Positions 34,607-45,500 of a stretch of DNA of 57,694 bases are shown piece after piece; the stretch's first letter is position 1; every line of letters begins with the position of its first letter. The position numbers and the translations under genes are program-made. Origin of the DNA: Xanthobacter autotrophicus. GTDB lineage: Bacteria; Pseudomonadota; Alphaproteobacteria; Rhizobiales; Xanthobacteraceae. The notes below the pieces were generated by a model. That model did not search any database, had not been told where the DNA came from, and saw only the letters and a program-made list of their open reading frames with translations. Location: assembly GCF_030015065.1 (NCBI RefSeq), contig NZ_JAIVFN010000011.1, forward strand, positions 1 to 57,694, in the 5' to 3' direction.

Positions 34607-34977
34607 CGGAGATTCGCCTTGCAGTGAGGCCCACCGGTTGCTTCGGACCCGCATCCTGGGTGGCGGCACGAGCCGGGCCGGCTCGGCGAGATTTATGCGG
34701 CGGACCCCGCCCCCGTCAATTAATAACTTAAAGTGATTTATATATTAACGGAAGAATCGCGCGAAATACATGCCGCCGGCCCGGCCGACCGGAGCCTCGG
34801 ACAGCGGCCACGGCAGCGGCGCGATCGACCGGGAGCGAAAATGCCGCTTCCGTCCTCCGGATGCCGTCTCGGAAAGGCCGGCGGGGCGCAGGGCATTGCG
34901 GGCCTGTCATCGCCATGCGCATCTTCCTGCGCAAGATCATTCGGGGCCGGACGGCCCGCGGCGCGAAAGGCGGATCC
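34607..34977. promoter_or_regulatory. Divergent promoter region between zwf and alpha-glucosidase genes
   Basis: This 371-bp stretch has no gene of its own. Its only AT-rich core, at about 34717-34765 (attaataacttaaagtgatt followed by tatatattaacgg), is the likely site of promoters for one or both divergent genes. I see no convincing inverted repeat for a specific regulator and no B12, TPP or other riboswitch signature. The remainder is GC-rich and resembles transcribed leader. Confidence 0.4.
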
Positions 34978-36645
34978 ATGACACGCGCGGTTGCTTCCGG
35001 CGCCAAGGCGCAGTCTGCGGCTCCGGATCCCGAGTGGTGGCGCGGCGCCGTGATCTACCAGATCTATCCGCGCTCGTTCCAGGACACCGACGGCGACGGC
35101 ATCGGCGATTTGGCGGGCATCACCTCCCGGCTCGCTTATGTGGCCGACCTCGGCGTGGACGCCATCTGGCTCTCGCCCTTCTTCACCTCGCCCATGAAGG
35201 ATTTCGGCTATGACGTGTCCGATTATCGCGGCGTCGATCCCGTGTTCGGCACGCTCGCCGATTTCGACGCGCTGGTGGCGCAGGCCCACCGGCTGGGACT
35301 GAAAGTCATCATCGACCAGGTGCTGAGCCACACCTCCGACCAGCATCCCTGGTTCGCGCAGAGCCGCGCCGACAGGACCAACGCCAAGGCCGACTGGTAC
35401 GTCTGGGCCGATCCCGAGCCGGACGGCACGCCCCCCAGCAACTGGCTCGCGGTGTTCGGCGGCCCCGCCTGGGAATGGGACAGCCGCCGCAGGCAATATT
35501 ACCTGCACAATTTCCTGACCTCGCAGCCGGACCTCAACCTGCACAATCGCGCGGTGCAGGATGCGCTGCTGGGCGAGGTCCGGTTCTGGCTCGACCGGGG
35601 CGTGGACGGGTTCCGCCTCGATGCCTGCAACTTCTACTTCCACGACCTCATGCTGCGGAGCAATCCGCCGTTCGCGGGCGAGAGCGAGGTGTCGCGGGCC
35701 AACCCCTACGCCTTCCAGGATCATGTCTTCGACAAGAACCGCCCCGAGACCCTCGGCTTCCTCCAGCGGGTGCGGGCGCTGATGGCGCTCTATCCCGGCA
35801 CCATGACCGTGGGCGAGATCGGCGAGAGCGGGGCGCGGGCGCTCGCCTTGATGGCGGCCTATACCTCCGGCGGCGACAAGCTGCACATGTGCTATTCCTT
35901 CGATTTCCTCGCCGAGCCGTTCTCGGCCGCCCACTTCCGCGGGATCGTCGAGCGCTTCGAGGCCGCCGCCGCCGACAGCTGGCCGTGCTGGGCCTTCTCC
36001 AACCACGACGTGCCGCGCCACGTCTCCCGCTGGCGCGGCGGAGGGCGCGAGGGCACCCGCCTCGCCCGGCTGATGGCGGCGCTGCTCCTGTCGCTGCGCG
36101 GCTCCATCTCGCTCTATGAGGGCGAGGAACTGGGCCTTCCCGAGGCCGACCTCGCCTTCGCGGATCTGGTAGACCCCTACGGCGTGCGCTTCTGGCCGGA
36201 CTTCAAGGGCCGCGACGGCTGCCGCACCCCCATGGTGTGGGAGGCCGGCGCCCCGCAGGGCGGCTTCACCACCGGCAGGCCCTGGCTCCCGGTGCCCGCC
36301 GCCCATCTGCCGCTGGCGGTGGACCGGCAGAGCGCCGACCCGTACTCCGTGCTTCAGCACTACCGCCGCCTGCTGCGCTTCCGGCGGGCCCATCCGGCCC
36401 TGGGCAAGGGCACCATCACCTTCCTCGACAGCGCGGGCGAGGTGATGGCATGGCGCCGCGACTTCGAGGGCGAGGCGCTGCTGTGCGCCTTCAATCTCGG
36501 GGCGGAGGCGGCCGCCCTTAACCTGCCCGGGGGGTGGGCGGCGCGGCCCATCGAGGATCTCGGCTTTGCCGGAACCATCGCCGGCGGGCGGGTGTCCCTC
36601 GGCCCGCTGGACGCGGTCTTCGCCCGCCTCGACCCGCTTGGCTGA
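34978..36645 (+). CDS. GH13 alpha-glucosidase (oligo-1,6-glucosidase-like)
   Basis: 555-residue glycoside hydrolase family 13 protein, probably cytosolic as no signal peptide follows the chosen ATG 34978. Motifs in order: WRGAVIYQIYPRSFQDTDGD near residue 22, GVDAIWLSPFFTSPMKDFGY near 58, VIIDQVLSHTSDQHPWF near 105 (region I), GVDGFRLDACNFYF near 207 with the Asp nucleophile, TVGEIGE near 277 with the Glu acid/base, and FSNHDVPRHVSRW near 338 with the third Asp. It hydrolyses alpha-1,4 or alpha-1,6 glucosides such as maltose, isomaltose, sucrose or trehalose analogues; specificity cannot be read. The released glucose would enter the Zwf/Eda route encoded alongside. Confidence 0.9.
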   Translation: MTRAVASGAKAQSAAPDPEWWRGAVIYQIYPRSFQDTDGDGIGDLAGITSRLAYVADLGVDAIWLSPFFTSPMKDFGYDVSDYRGVDPVFGTLADFDALVAQAHRLGLKVIIDQVLSHTSDQHPWFAQSRADRTNAKADWYVWADPEPDGTPPSNWLAVFGGPAWEWDSRRRQYYLHNFLTSQPDLNLHNRAVQDALLGEVRFWLDRGVDGFRLDACNFYFHDLMLRSNPPFAGESEVSRANPYAFQDHVFDKNRPETLGFLQRVRALMALYPGTMTVGEIGESGARALALMAAYTSGGDKLHMCYSFDFLAEPFSAAHFRGIVERFEAAAADSWPCWAFSNHDVPRHVSRWRGGGREGTRLARLMAALLLSLRGSISLYEGEELGLPEADLAFADLVDPYGVRFWPDFKGRDGCRTPMVWEAGAPQGGFTTGRPWLPVPAAHLPLAVDRQSADPYSVLQHYRRLLRFRRAHPALGKGTITFLDSAGEVMAWRRDFEGEALLCAFNLGAEAAALNLPGGWAARPIEDLGFAGTIAGGRVSLGPLDAVFARLDPLG

Positions 36646-36672
36646 GGGGAGCGAGGTGGCCGCGCACGATGC

Positions 36673-37443
36673 TCACCTCGCCGGATCGGACGCCGCGAAC
36701 GCCAAGGCGAGCACCTGCTCGGCCGCCACCAGATGCCAGGTCACCGGCGTCGGCGAACGGACCGCCGCGGCCAGCAGGTGTCCCGGACCCAGGTCGCGCT
36801 GGAAGAGCTGCCAGTCCCCGGCCGCCCCGAACCGTTCCGCGAGACGGCCCACGCTTGGCCCCGCGCTGCCGGAAAGGCGGAAGCACACGTCGTTGCGCGG
36901 CAGCGACAGGCCGATGCCGACCGCCTTGGCGAACGCCTCGCGCAGCGTCCAGTAGGCGAAGGCCTTCCGCCGGTCGGGCGCGCAAGCCGCGAGGTCCGCG
37001 ACATCCTCGTCGGCCATGATCGAGGCCAGCACCGGGAGCGGAACGTCGCGATCGTGCGCCTCCACATCCACGCCGACCAGGGGCGACAGGGCGACGGCAA
37101 GCACGACGGCTCCGCCCGAATGGGACAGGCTGAAGCCCGGTCCGGCGCCGGGGTCGCCGGCGATGCAGGGCTTGCCATACTCGCCCCGGCGGAAGGCGAG
37201 GTCCACGGGCGCGACACCCAGGCAGCGGCCGAGCACCAGCCGCTTCAGCGCATGCGCCAGCAGGAAATGGTCGCGGTCGCGGGGGAAGACGAAGGCCCGG
37301 CGGTGGTCCTCCTCCTCGGGGGTGAGGCATGCCATGAGGCGCTCGCGCAGGCCGTCGCGCTCCAGCACGCCGGTGAAGCCGTGGACGATCAGCACTTCTC
37401 CCGGACCCGGCGGCGGAAAGCCGGCGCACCCTGCATCCCCCAT
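36673..37443 (-). CDS. Sfp-type 4'-phosphopantetheinyl transferase
   Basis: 256-residue PPTase that converts apo carrier domains to holo form using CoA. Signature residues: RRGEYGKPCIAGDPGAGP near residue 85, FSLSHSGGAVVLAVA near 104, VGVDVEAHDRDVPL near 122 with the magnesium-binding Asp and Glu, and FAYWTLREAFAKAVGIGLSL near 163 with the conserved W-x-x-KEA-equivalent (REAFAKA). The six carrier domains of the NRPS-PKS cluster on the same strand need exactly this enzyme. It is last in the run NRPS-PKS-NRPS-patatin-hydrolase-PPTase, 22 bp after the hydrolase. Confidence 0.93.
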   Translation of the reverse strand: MGDAGCAGFPPPGPGEVLIVHGFTGVLERDGLRERLMACLTPEEEDHRRAFVFPRDRDHFLLAHALKRLVLGRCLGVAPVDLAFRRGEYGKPCIAGDPGAGPGFSLSHSGGAVVLAVALSPLVGVDVEAHDRDVPLPVLASIMADEDVADLAACAPDRRKAFAYWTLREAFAKAVGIGLSLPRNDVCFRLSGSAGPSVGRLAERFGAAGDWQLFQRDLGPGHLLAAAVRSPTPVTWHLVAAEQVLALAFAASDPAR

Positions 37444-37465
37444 GGGCGCGTTCTCTTTCTTTGAG

Positions 37466-38359
37466 TTAGAGCACCGAGCGGACGAAGGCGATGATCGCCT
37501 GCTGCGCGGGGGTGTCCCAGAGCAGGGGCGCGTGGCCCTCGTCCGCCACCTCGTGGATCACGAGGCCCGGATGACGCTCCGCCATCCTGGCCACCGTGGC
37601 GGCGGAGAGTACGTCGGACAAGGCGCCCCGCACCACCATGGCCGGGACATGGGCGAGGGCGTCGAAGCCGGGCCACATGTCGGGCTGGGGCTGGCTCGGA
37701 TCGAACGCCTTGAATGCCTCCCGGAGGGCGGGATCGTAGGCAAGGCAGGGCTTGCCGCCGGCATCGCCGTGGATCTGCCGGGCGAAGCGCTCCCACTGCG
37801 CATCGCTCAGGCCGGGGAACATGAAGCCCTGGCTTGCCTTCAGCGCCGCGACGGCCTCCGGCCAGGTCTGCGGCGGCGCGACACCCACATAGCCGGTGAT
37901 GCGCAGGATGCCTTCCATCTCCACGAACGGGCCGATGTCGTTGAAGACGGCGGCGGCGAACAGGTCCGGGCGCAGCATCGCCAGCACGAACATCACGAGC
38001 CCCCCGCGCGAGGTCCCCAGGATGACCGCCCGCGAGATGCCGCGGTCGGCAAGCCCGGCCAGGATGTCCTGCGCCTCCTGGATGGGGGTGTAGGTGGTGT
38101 ATGGCGCATGGCCCGAGCCGCCGCGGCCGCGATAGTCGAACGCCACCACGCGGGTAGGATGGCCGCCATCGGCCACCAAAGCCTCGGCAAGGGCCTCGTA
38201 GTCCCGCGAATTGCGGGTGAGGCCCGAGAGCAGCACCACCGGCAGCGGCGCCTGCGGATCTCCCCATTCGCGCCCGAACAGCGCAACCCCGTCCGCGCTC
38301 GGATAGGCGAAGAAGCGCGCCGGGGCCGCCTTTGGATTGTCCCCGTCTGGCTGGTCCAT
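37466..38359 (-). CDS. Alpha/beta-fold hydrolase
   Basis: 297-residue cytosolic hydrolase. The triad is visible: nucleophile Ser in VILGTSRGGLVMF near residue 121, Asp in RGALSDVLSAAT near 246 and His in ADEGHAPLLW near 275; the oxyanion segment is VVLLSGLTRNSRDY, and VVAFDYRGRGGSGHAPY precedes the nucleophile. ATG 38359 follows a GGGGGGGAA run and is chosen over 38392. It sits between the patatin and PPTase genes of the biosynthetic cluster; possible jobs are type II thioesterase-like editing, ester cleavage during tailoring, or an unrelated esterase. The lid lacks the features typical of TEII, so the role is open. Confidence 0.82.
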   Translation of the reverse strand: MDQPDGDNPKAAPARFFAYPSADGVALFGREWGDPQAPLPVVLLSGLTRNSRDYEALAEALVADGGHPTRVVAFDYRGRGGSGHAPYTTYTPIQEAQDILAGLADRGISRAVILGTSRGGLVMFVLAMLRPDLFAAAVFNDIGPFVEMEGILRITGYVGVAPPQTWPEAVAALKASQGFMFPGLSDAQWERFARQIHGDAGGKPCLAYDPALREAFKAFDPSQPQPDMWPGFDALAHVPAMVVRGALSDVLSAATVARMAERHPGLVIHEVADEGHAPLLWDTPAQQAIIAFVRSVL

Positions 38360-38487
38360 GTTCCCCCCCTTGCCCGGCCATTGCGGCCGCATGTCATTGC
38401 CCCGCCGCCGGCCGGGACGCCGCGCGGCGGCGCCCCTCCATGGCCGCTCCCGATGGAGCGGCCCCGGCGCGATGCGGGCGAGCCGCC

Positions 38488-39471
38488 CTATTCCGCCGGT
38501 GCGGCGGGCGCCTTCGCTGGGGCCGGATGCTCCCAGCCCTGGGCCTTCAGCCAGTCCACGGTGGCATCGAGCACCACATTACTCTCCGGCGCATCCCAGG
38601 CCGGCCCGGTGAAGACCGGCGGATCGACGCGCTGGAAGCGGGCGCCCAGCAGCTGGGCGCACTGCGCGCTGGTCGCCGTGGCGCCGGACTGCAGGAACAG
38701 GTCCACCAGGACCAGCGGGTTGAAGGGGTCCAGCAGCCACTGGCGATAGCCCCAGTCGGCGCTGCCCTCGGAGAGGCGGGGCGCGAGATAGCGGGACTGG
38801 CCGGCGAGATTGCGCGGCGTGCCGATGGACAGGAGAGCGATATCCTCGAGCTTCCGGCCCTGCCCCAGCGCGGCGGCGAGCGCGGTCATGGCCGGGTTGT
38901 TGGAAGCCACCGCGCCGTCCACGTAAGCCGGTCCGCTCTCGGTGCCGCCCTGGTAGATGGGATATTGCAGCGGCATGGCCATGGTGCGCAGCACCACGTC
39001 GACGATCAGCTCCACCCGGCCGATATCGCCGGCGAAATTGGTGAAGGTGCGGGGCGACCAGCTGCGCTGGGCGTCCACCAGCGCATTGTCGAGCTGCACC
39101 GTGCTGACCATCACCGGCCGCTTCACATCGGCGAGGATGGCGCCGGGGCCGAACACGTCGTCGCAGAACGCCTTGATGCGCCCGGTGGTCATGGCGGCAT
39201 TGTTGCCCATGACGGTGCCGGCGATGGACCAGGGCGTCTGACTCTCCCGCACCTCGTCGTCGAAGCGCAGCACCGCCTCGAAGGCGAGGACGGGATCGTC
39301 GAACCACGCCATCAACAGCGCATTGACGGCGCCGTTGGAGGTGCCAGCGAACAGGTCGATCTGGCCCAGGACGCTGAAGCCAAGCACGTCGGCCCGGCGC
39401 TCCAGCGTCGAGAGGAACACGCCGGCCTTGCCGCCATTGCCGCCGTCCAAGGACAGGATGCGATACGTCAT
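38488..39471 (-). CDS. Patatin-like phospholipase/acyl hydrolase
   Basis: 327-residue patatin-family protein with the Ser-Asp dyad: oxyanion loop LSLDGGNGGKAGVF near residue 6, nucleophile Ser in LFAGTSNGAVNALLMA near 45, and Asp in AYVDGAVASNNPAMTALAAA near 175. Such enzymes hydrolyse acyl esters of lipids or thioesters; no signal peptide is seen. ATG 39471 has AGAAGGGGA upstream. The open frame continues upstream to 40323, but only as a shadow of the NRPS thioesterase region. It is the first gene after the megasynthases on the same strand (74-bp gap), so it may be a tailoring, editing or self-protection enzyme of the cluster. Confidence 0.82.
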   Translation of the reverse strand: MTYRILSLDGGNGGKAGVFLSTLERRADVLGFSVLGQIDLFAGTSNGAVNALLMAWFDDPVLAFEAVLRFDDEVRESQTPWSIAGTVMGNNAAMTTGRIKAFCDDVFGPGAILADVKRPVMVSTVQLDNALVDAQRSWSPRTFTNFAGDIGRVELIVDVVLRTMAMPLQYPIYQGGTESGPAYVDGAVASNNPAMTALAAALGQGRKLEDIALLSIGTPRNLAGQSRYLAPRLSEGSADWGYRQWLLDPFNPLVLVDLFLQSGATATSAQCAQLLGARFQRVDPPVFTGPAWDAPESNVVLDATVDWLKAQGWEHPAPAKAPAAPAE

Positions 39472-39545
39472 TCCCCTTCTCCCTTTCGTTCTAGGCATGG
39501 GGGTGAACCTCCAGCACCCGGGCGAGGATCGCCCGACTTCAAACC

Positions 39546-42500
39546 TCAAGATGAAGAACGCGGTACGCGGTCCGCCTGCGGTGAAGGCGCGCCGGCCTCG
39601 CCATCGAGAAACGGCTTCAGGCGGGCGGCGAGAGCCGCCGCCCCCTCGGGATCGAGAAGGATCGACATGTGGTTGCCCGCCAGATCCACGCGCACCACAC
39701 CGCCGCCCACATGGGCGCGCAACTCCGCGTCCAGCGGGTCGTCCGCCCCGCGCGAGGAGCCCGCGCGGAACAGCACCGCGCCCCCGGCGATGCCGGAAGG
39801 ACAATAGCGGTATCCCATCGTCGTGTTGAGGTTGAAGATGCGCAGGGAGCGGCCGACCCCCGCCCAGAAGGCGCGATCGAGCCTCACATCGCGGAAGGAT
39901 GCCGGCAGGCTGAGCCCGATGAGGCGCGCCAAAGCGGCGAGGTCGCCATAGGAGCGCGGCAGGCGCACCTGGGTCAGGAAGGTGCCCATGCGCCACAGCG
40001 CCTTCACATGGCGCAGGGGATCGCGCGAGCGCACGAAATTCTCGGCCTCCATCACCGCGCAGTCGAAGAAGGCCAGCGTCGCCACGCGCTCGCCGCTCGC
40101 CTCCAAGAGCCGCGCCATCTCGAACGCCACCGGCCCGCCGGAGGACCAGGCGGCAACGCGGTAGGGCCCCTGGGGCTGGCGCACCCGCATGGCCTCCACA
40201 TAGAGGCGCGCCATCTCCTCCACGCTCGACAAGGGCGGCGTGTCGTCGATCAGCCCCGGCGCCTGGAAGCCGTAGAGCGGCTGGTCGCGGCCGAGGTGAT
40301 CGGCGAGGAACAGGTAGCACCACGGGCTGCCGCCGGCGGGATGGACGCAGAACAAAGGCGGCCGCGCGCCCTCCGGCTGCACCGGCACGAGGCAGCCGGA
40401 GGGCGGCCTGCGGTCCGCCTCGGCGGGGGCGTGGGCGCCGATCCAGCGGGCCATGGCGCGCAGGGTCGGGGCCTCGAACAGGATGCGCAGGGGCAGGTCC
40501 ACCCCGAACGCCTCGCGCACCCGGTGGACGAGGCCGGCCGCCACCAGGGAATGCCCGCCGCAGGTGAAGAAATTGTCGTCCGGGGCGATGGCGGGGCGCT
40601 TCAGCAGCGCGCGCCAGATGGCGGCCAGCTGCGCCTCCACCTCATCCTGCCCGCCCGTGACGGCCAGCGCCGCGCCGTCATGGCGCGACAGGGCGGCGGT
40701 GTCGAAGGCGCCGTCCGCCGACCGGGGCAGGGCATCAAGGACGCGCAGCGGGCACGGGACCGGTGTGCCGAAGCGGTCGCGCACCTCGTCGTGGGCGGAC
40801 ACGGCCGGCGCGGCGCCGGGCCGCGGCACCACGAAGCCGGCCAGTCCATGGAGCGGACGCGCCGGCTGGCGCACCCGCGCCCGGACAAAAGGCGAGGCGC
40901 CGTCGAGGCCGATGGACAAAGGCGATGCGCCCAGCGCCAGCGCCGCGTCGAGGCTGGCGAGGGCATCTTCCACCGGCAGGGTGCGGAAGCCGCGCGCGGC
41001 GGCAAATTCCGCCGCCCCGTCGGCGCCCGCCGGGGCGCTCATACCGAGGTCCGCCCAGCGGCTCCAGTGGAGGCAGAGCACGCGTGTCTCCTCGCCCGCC
41101 CTGCCCTCCGCCTCCATCCCCGCCAGCGTGGCATTGGCGGCGGCATAGGCCCCCGCCTCGGCGCCACCGAAGATGGCATTCACCGACGACCACAGCACGA
41201 CGAACCCGCCGGGCCGCCGCGCCATGGCCTCGATCACCACCCTGGCCCCCACCGCCTTCGGCGCGAAGGCCGCCGCCAGCCCTTCCGGCGTCTCGTCCGC
41301 CAGCATCCGGGCCGGGGCGACACCGGCAAGGTGGAAGGCGCCGTCGAGGGGGCCGCCGAAACGGTCTTCCGCGGCGCGGATGGCTTCTTCCAGCGCGACG
41401 GCGTCGGTGACATCCACGGCGCGATGGAGCAGGTCCGGCCCATCCGGCACGTCGCCCGCAGCAGCACGCCCGACGACGAGGAGCTTCGCCCGGCAGCGGG
41501 CCGCCAGATGCTTCGCCAGCACGCGGCCGATGCCGCCATTGCCCCCGGTGACGAGATAACGCCCGCCGGTCTTCAGCCGGAGCGCGGGCTCGCGGGGCGC
41601 CTGGCCGGGGTCCACCGGCTCCAGCCGGGGCACGAAGCGGCCGGCGGGCCGCAGCGCCACTTCGGCCTCGCCATCCGGCGCGCGGATCTCGCGGGCCAGC
41701 CGTGCCATCAGGTCGGGGATGGGGGCGTCATCCAGCCCGCTGATATCAACTTGCCGGCAGGCGAGGCCGGGCATCTCCTGCGCGGCGGTGCGCAGCAGGC
41801 CGCGCAGGGCGGCACGGGCCGGGTCGATCCTCTCCCCGCTCCCGGCCCCGCCCCGCGTCACCACGACGAGCGCGGCGGGCGACGCCTCCCGTCCGCGCCC
41901 CATCTGCCGGAGCAGGGCGAGGGCGGTCGCCAGCTCCGAGCCGGCCCGCGCCCGGAACGCATCCAGCGTCTCGCCGGCGGGAACAGGTGCAAGCGGGCGC
42001 AGATCGACCACCACGTCCGCCCGCGCACCGGGCGCGGCACCGTTCAAAGCCGCCTGAAGGCCCCCATCCACATCGGCCCCCGCCGGCACCACCGGCACTC
42101 CTTCCCGCTCCAGCGCCTGCGCCAGCGCGGCGGCGGCCTCGGCCGGACCGCCCAGAAACACCACGCCGTGCGGCGGCACGGGGTCCGCGTCGAGATCGCG
42201 ACGCACCCAGGTTTCCGCATGGAACCACGCCGGCACGGTGCGGGCGCCGGCGCCCTGCGCCAGTTGCGCCATGAGGCCGGCGCGCAGTTGCATGCGCTGG
42301 ATCTTGCCGCTGGTGGTCTTGGGGAAGTCCGGCCGGGGGATCACGCTCACATGGGCCGGCGCGATGCCGAGCCGGCCCGTCACCGCCGCGCGGATGGCAT
42401 CGGCCACCGCCGCCGCGTCCGCCTCCGGGCGGGGCGAGAAGAACAGGGCCAGCGCCTCGCTGCCCGTGGCCGCGTCCGGCACCGCGCAGGCGGCAGCAAA

Positions 42501-45500
42501 AGTGGGCTGGACGCCGGGAACGCCGTTCACGAGATCCTCGATCTCGTGGCAGTAGAAATTGGCGCCGTTGACGATGATCAGCTCTTTCTCGCGGCCGGTC
42601 ATGGTCAGGTTGCCGTCGCGGATGAAGCCGAGATCGCCGCTGTTGAACCAGCCGTCGCCCACGAAGGCCTCGGCATTGGCGGCCTCGTTGCGCAGATAGC
42701 CCGGCGTGATCACGCCGCCCTTGATCTGGAACCGCCCGACGACGCCCTCCGGCACCAGCGCGCCCGCCCCATCCACGATGCGGATGGCCACACCGGGCAC
42801 CGGCGGGCCGAGCCTGACGAAGCTCACCGCCTCGGGCGCGGCCGCCGCCACCGGCCGCAGCCGGCCGCCGAGGGAGGCCTTGTCGATCCAGTGCACCGAG
42901 CGGGCGGGATCAAAGCCGGTCTCGTAGGTCATGCAGGTGCAGGCCTCGGCCATGCCGAAGGCCGGCTGCATCGCCTCGGGGCGGAGGCCGAAGGGCGCCG
43001 TGAGGGCGAGGAATTCGGCGATCACCGGCGCCGTCGCCTGCTCCCCCGCATTCATGAGGGTCCTGACATGGCCGAGCGCCCATGTCCGCTCCGGCGCCTG
43101 CCGCACGGCATCGGACACCAGCTTGAAGCCGAAATTGGGCGACCAGCTGCGGGTGACCCCATGGCGCTCCATCAAATCGAGCCAGAGCAGGGGATCGGCC
43201 AGCACCGCCGCGGTCTCAACCTCGATCTGGGTCATGCCCAGATAGACGTCGCGCAGATGCCAGGTGAGCATGGGTACCACATGGTCCAAGGGCAGCCAGT
43301 TCAGCGCCACGTCGGCGGCGCCGTAGCCGTTGACGCGCACCGTCGCATGGATGTGCGCCACCACCCCGCCATGGGTGATCTGGATGCATTTCGGCGTGCC
43401 GGTGCTGCCGGAGCTGAGCTGGAGGAACAGCACGTCCTCCGCCGCCGCATGCAGCACATGGAGCGGCGCGTGGCCTGAGAGCTGTTCCAGCGCCAGCACA
43501 CGGGGCGCGGCTTCGGCGAAGCGCGCCAGCCCCGCGAGCGGTTCGGCGAGCGCGGCCGGCGCCAGCACCACCGGGCGACCCAGCAGCTCCCAGGCGTTGA
43601 CGAGCTTGCCCACCAGCGCGGTGTGCTCCGCGAAGGTGGCGCTCACGGCCACCGTCACCGGCTGCACCCCGGCCAGCACGCAGCCCCAGAATGTGGGAAG
43701 ATGCGCCCGCAAGTCCGGCACCTGCAGGATGGCGGTGTCGCCGGGCTTCAGCCCCGCCGCCTTGAGCCCGCCTGCGATGCGCCGCGCCTCATCGAGCAGC
43801 GCCGCATAATCCAGCCGCCGGACGGGTCCCGCGCCATGGAAGAGGATGCCCTTGTCGCCGGCCCGTTCGGCGGTGCGCAGCAGGGCGTCGGTCAGGGTGC
43901 GGGGGGCGTCGTCGGGCAGGTCCAGCGGGCCGCCATCCGCCAGCGCCCAAGGGCCTAGCGCCCAAGGGCCTAGCATCCAAGGGCCTTCGGGGGTGGGCGG
44001 CTCCGGCGCGACGATTGCGGCGGGCGAGAGCGGCGCCACCGCCCGCAGCGTGACGGAGGCCGCCTCCGGCGCCAGCGCCTGCGCCACCACGGCGGATTCC
44101 GCGACACCGTCCATGCGCTCCAGCCGCTGGCGCCACAGGGCGGCGGCGAAAGCATCGGGCACCGGCAGGCGGGCCAGCGCCGCGTCATCCACCGCCCCGG
44201 CCTCGGTGAGCGGCAGGGCCGCCATCGCAACCCACGCCGCCGGCCGCTGCCAGAGGGGCAGAACGCTTTCGGCATGGCGCCCCCACGCCTCCGGCGTCGC
44301 ATGGCCCTGCGGCACGACGTAGGCGACAAGGCGGGTTGCGCCCGCCGTATCCGCGCGCGCCAGAACCCGACACTCGGCGATGCCGGCCTCGCCGCGTAGC
44401 TCCGCCTCGATGGCGGCGAGGCTGAAGCGCAGGCCGCCCGCGTCTACGCGACGCCCGCCGTCGGGGCGGCGCTCGAAACGGCCATCGGCGCGCTGCCGCG
44501 CCCGCACGCCCGGCGCCACCTCCGGCAGTCCCGGCGCGGGGATCACCACGAGGCTGCCCACACCGCCCAGCGGCACCGGCGCGCCATGGCGATCGAGGAT
44601 GCGCAGGGTTGCACCCAGCAGCGGCGCGCCCGCGCCCACCGGCTGTGCCAGCACCGGCCCGCCGGCTTCGGCGACCTGCCACAGGGTGAAGACATCAGCC
44701 CCCGCCGGGCCGGCGATACCGGGGGGCGGATCGCGATCGAGGAATACCAGCCGCAGCACGCCTTCGTCCAGCTGCGGCAGGGCGGCGGCCGACAGCAGCG
44801 CGACCGACGCCCCCGAGGTGCGCGCAAGCGCGGCCGGCTCGCCCTCCAGCGGCGCCAGCGCCACCTTGGCCCCCACCGTCAGCGGCCAGAACAGGCCGGC
44901 GACGGCCGATATGTCGTGGAGCGATGCGGCGAACAGGCTGACATCGCCAGCCCCGAGCCGGAAGGCCCCCCGCAGCCACGCCAGCCGCTCCGCCACCGCC
45001 CGCTCCGACACCGCGAGGAGCGCCCGCTCCGGCGCGATCAGGGCGAAGGCGGATGGGTCGGCGGGAGCTTCCGCCACGCTGCCCCGGTTCGCGACGCCTT
45101 CTTCCGCCAGCACGAACCCCGCCGATGTCCGCAACCGCGCAAGCCGCGCCGGCGCATCATCCGGCTCCAGCGGCAGGACCGCGCAGCCGGCTTTCAGGAT
45201 GGCGATGACACCGGCGATCAGATCAGGCCCGCGCGCAAGGGCAAGTCCCACCGCGTCGCCCGGCCTCGCCCCCCGCGCGCGCAGGGCCTGCGCCCACTGC
45301 GCCGCGCGGGCGTCCAGCTCGCCATAGGTGAGCCCAGCCCGGCCATCGGACACCGCCGGGGCGTCCGGCGTCAACCCGACCTGACGCTCGAACAGGGCCA
45401 CGAAGCCCTCGGCCGGGGCGACGGCACGCCCTTTCCCTTCCGCCATCAGCCGCGCCAGCAAGGCACGCTTCTGGGCGGCGGAAAGGCCGGTGCCGGCCCC

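Noticed and set aside
39472-40323. Upstream extension of the patatin frame giving a 611-residue protein
   Set aside because: The extension is an alternate frame of the NRPS thioesterase region, is Arg/Gly rich, and the ATG at 39471 has a good ribosome site and the correct family start.
39669-43478. Very long plus-strand open frame (1269 codons) opposite the last NRPS
   Set aside because: It is the mirror frame of a high-GC coding strand, rich in Arg, Gly, His and Pro with no domain signature, while the minus strand shows clear NRPS domains.
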